Shown in pieces: positions 6,153 to 6,872 of a stretch of 6,872 nt of DNA. Origin of the DNA: an uncultured Fidelibacterota bacterium. GTDB taxonomy: Bacteria; Fidelibacterota; Fidelibacteria; Fidelibacterales; Fidelibacteraceae. Position 1 is the stretch's first letter. Every line of letters begins with the position of its first letter. The stretch covers positions 1 through 6,872 of the forward strand of contig CALMFL010000008.1 in the NCBI GenBank assembly GCA_937862595.1, written 5' to 3'. The position numbers and the translations under genes are program-made. The notes beneath the pieces are model-generated. The model was not told the origin of the DNA. It saw only the letters and a program-made list of their open reading frames with translations, and did no database searches.

Positions 6153-6872
6153 TTATCCTTTCATTCCCGGTTTCCCCAGAAGCCGGAACATATTCTGCTT
6201 ATAGGCTTCCACGCCGGGCTGGTCAAAGGGATTGATATCCAGCATATATCCCGAGATCGCGACGGCGACCTCAAAGAACACGCACAGTTTGCCGAGGTTT
6301 TCCTCGTCAAGATAATCCAGATGGATCACGGAGGTCGGTACGCCGCCGTCTTCATGCGCCGCCTGCGTGCCCTTGAAGGCCTTATAGTTCACCTCGCTCA
6401 GCATGCGGCCGGAAAGATAGTTCAGTCCGTCAAAATCATCGGCTTCTTCGGGAATGCGCAGATCCTCAAGATAGTGATCCACGACCAGAAAGGTCTCAAA
6501 AATATTGCGGACGCCGTCCTGGATCCACTGTCCCATGCTGTGCAGGTCCGTCGTCAGATCGACGCTCGCGGGGAAAAGCCCCTTCCCTTCCTTTCCCTCG
6601 CTTTCCCCGAAAAGCTGTTTCCACCATTCGGACAGGTAGTGCAGCCGGGGTTCGAAGGAAGCAAGGATCTCGATCGCTTTTCCGTTCCGGTAGAACAGGG
6701 TCCGGGTTGCCGCATAGTTCAGGGCGGGATTCTGATCGTCGACCGACAAGGCGGTCTTAAGCCCCGAGACCGAGCCGCGGATGATCGGGTCCAGATCGGC
6801 GCCGGCAGCCAGGATCGGAAGGAGTCCGGCGGCCGTCAGGACCGAGAAACGTCCGCCCACGTCATCCGGGAT
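6153..6872 (-). CDS. pgi: Glucose-6-phosphate isomerase, C-terminal part (runs off the window)
   Basis: The last 239 residues of phosphoglucose isomerase are visible; the N-terminal part, about 200 residues in Bacillus-type enzymes, lies beyond the right edge. The enzyme interconverts glucose-6-phosphate and fructose-6-phosphate in the cytoplasm. The fragment opens with IPDDVGGRFSVL, part of family signature 1. It then shows WWKQLFGESEGK, FPASVDLTTDLHSMGQ, the AAHEDGGVP block with a probable active-site histidine (fragment residue 173), and signature 2, ISGYMLDINPFDQPGVEAYK, whose final lysine (225) is the expected catalytic lysine. These blocks match the short Bacillus-type enzyme (about 450 residues) rather than the 550-residue E. 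coli/animal form. The reading frame is intact to the window edge, and a GTG near the edge (6858-6860) encodes an internal valine, not a start. It heads an operon with the two genes that follow. Confidence 0.96.
   Translation of the reverse strand: MPDDVGGRFSVLTAAGLLPILAAGADLDPIIRGSVSGLKTALSVDDQNPALNYAATRTLFYRNGKAIEILASFEPRLHYLSEWWKQLFGESEGKEGKGLFPASVDLTTDLHSMGQWIQDGVRNIFETFLVVDHYLEDLRIPEEADDFDGLNYLSGRMLSEVNYKAFKGTQAAHEDGGVPTSVIHLDYLDEENLGKLCVFFEVAVAISGYMLDINPFDQPGVEAYKQNMFRLLGKPGMKG

Noticed and set aside
5606..6235. 209-residue plus-strand open frame opposite the exported protein and the end of pgi
   Set aside because: It runs antisense across two supported genes, lacks a convincing ribosome binding site and shows no recognisable domain.
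6580..6612. Long pyrimidine-rich tract
   Set aside because: It is the coding sequence of the conserved GESEGKEGKG segment of Pgi, whose Glu, Gly and Lys codons are purine-rich on the coding strand.

Overview
The window holds eight genes and no RNA gene, mobile element or CRISPR array. Base composition is moderate to slightly GC-rich, with AT-rich stretches only in the gaps at 1-128 and 5036-5159. The gene set suggests a fermentative or anaerobic bacterium: a NIF-type NifU/NifS iron-sulfur pair, a Bacillus-type short glucose-6-phosphate isomerase, and an amino-acid permease fused to a PTS EIIA domain. A spirochaete or Firmicute-like lineage would fit, but nothing here fixes the phylum.

Left part, plus strand (129-2597): nifU, nifS and upp lie head to tail, with gaps of 13 and 35 nt and a Shine-Dalgarno sequence before each. 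NifS takes sulfur from cysteine, NifU is the scaffold on which clusters are built, and Upp salvages uracil to UMP. The first two form one machine; upp looks like a downstream passenger. A hairpin at 2633-2667 separates upp from the convergent genes that follow.

Right part, minus strand (2700-6872, read right to left): the 3' half of pgi enters from the right edge. It is followed after 4 nt by a secreted protein of unknown function with a C-terminal SH3-like segment, and then, with a 1-nt stop/start overlap, by a 95-residue three-helix membrane protein that resembles half-size PQ-loop/SemiSWEET transporters. After an AT-rich gap with a possible terminator and promoter come an unrecognised protein with two membrane helices and helical tails, a GC-rich intergenic hairpin, and a 616-residue APC permease with a C-terminal EIIA (fructose/mannitol type) domain.

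Most of this is housekeeping. The parts worth a second look are the permease-EIIA fusion, the SemiSWEET-like protein coupled to pgi, and the two proteins of unknown function.
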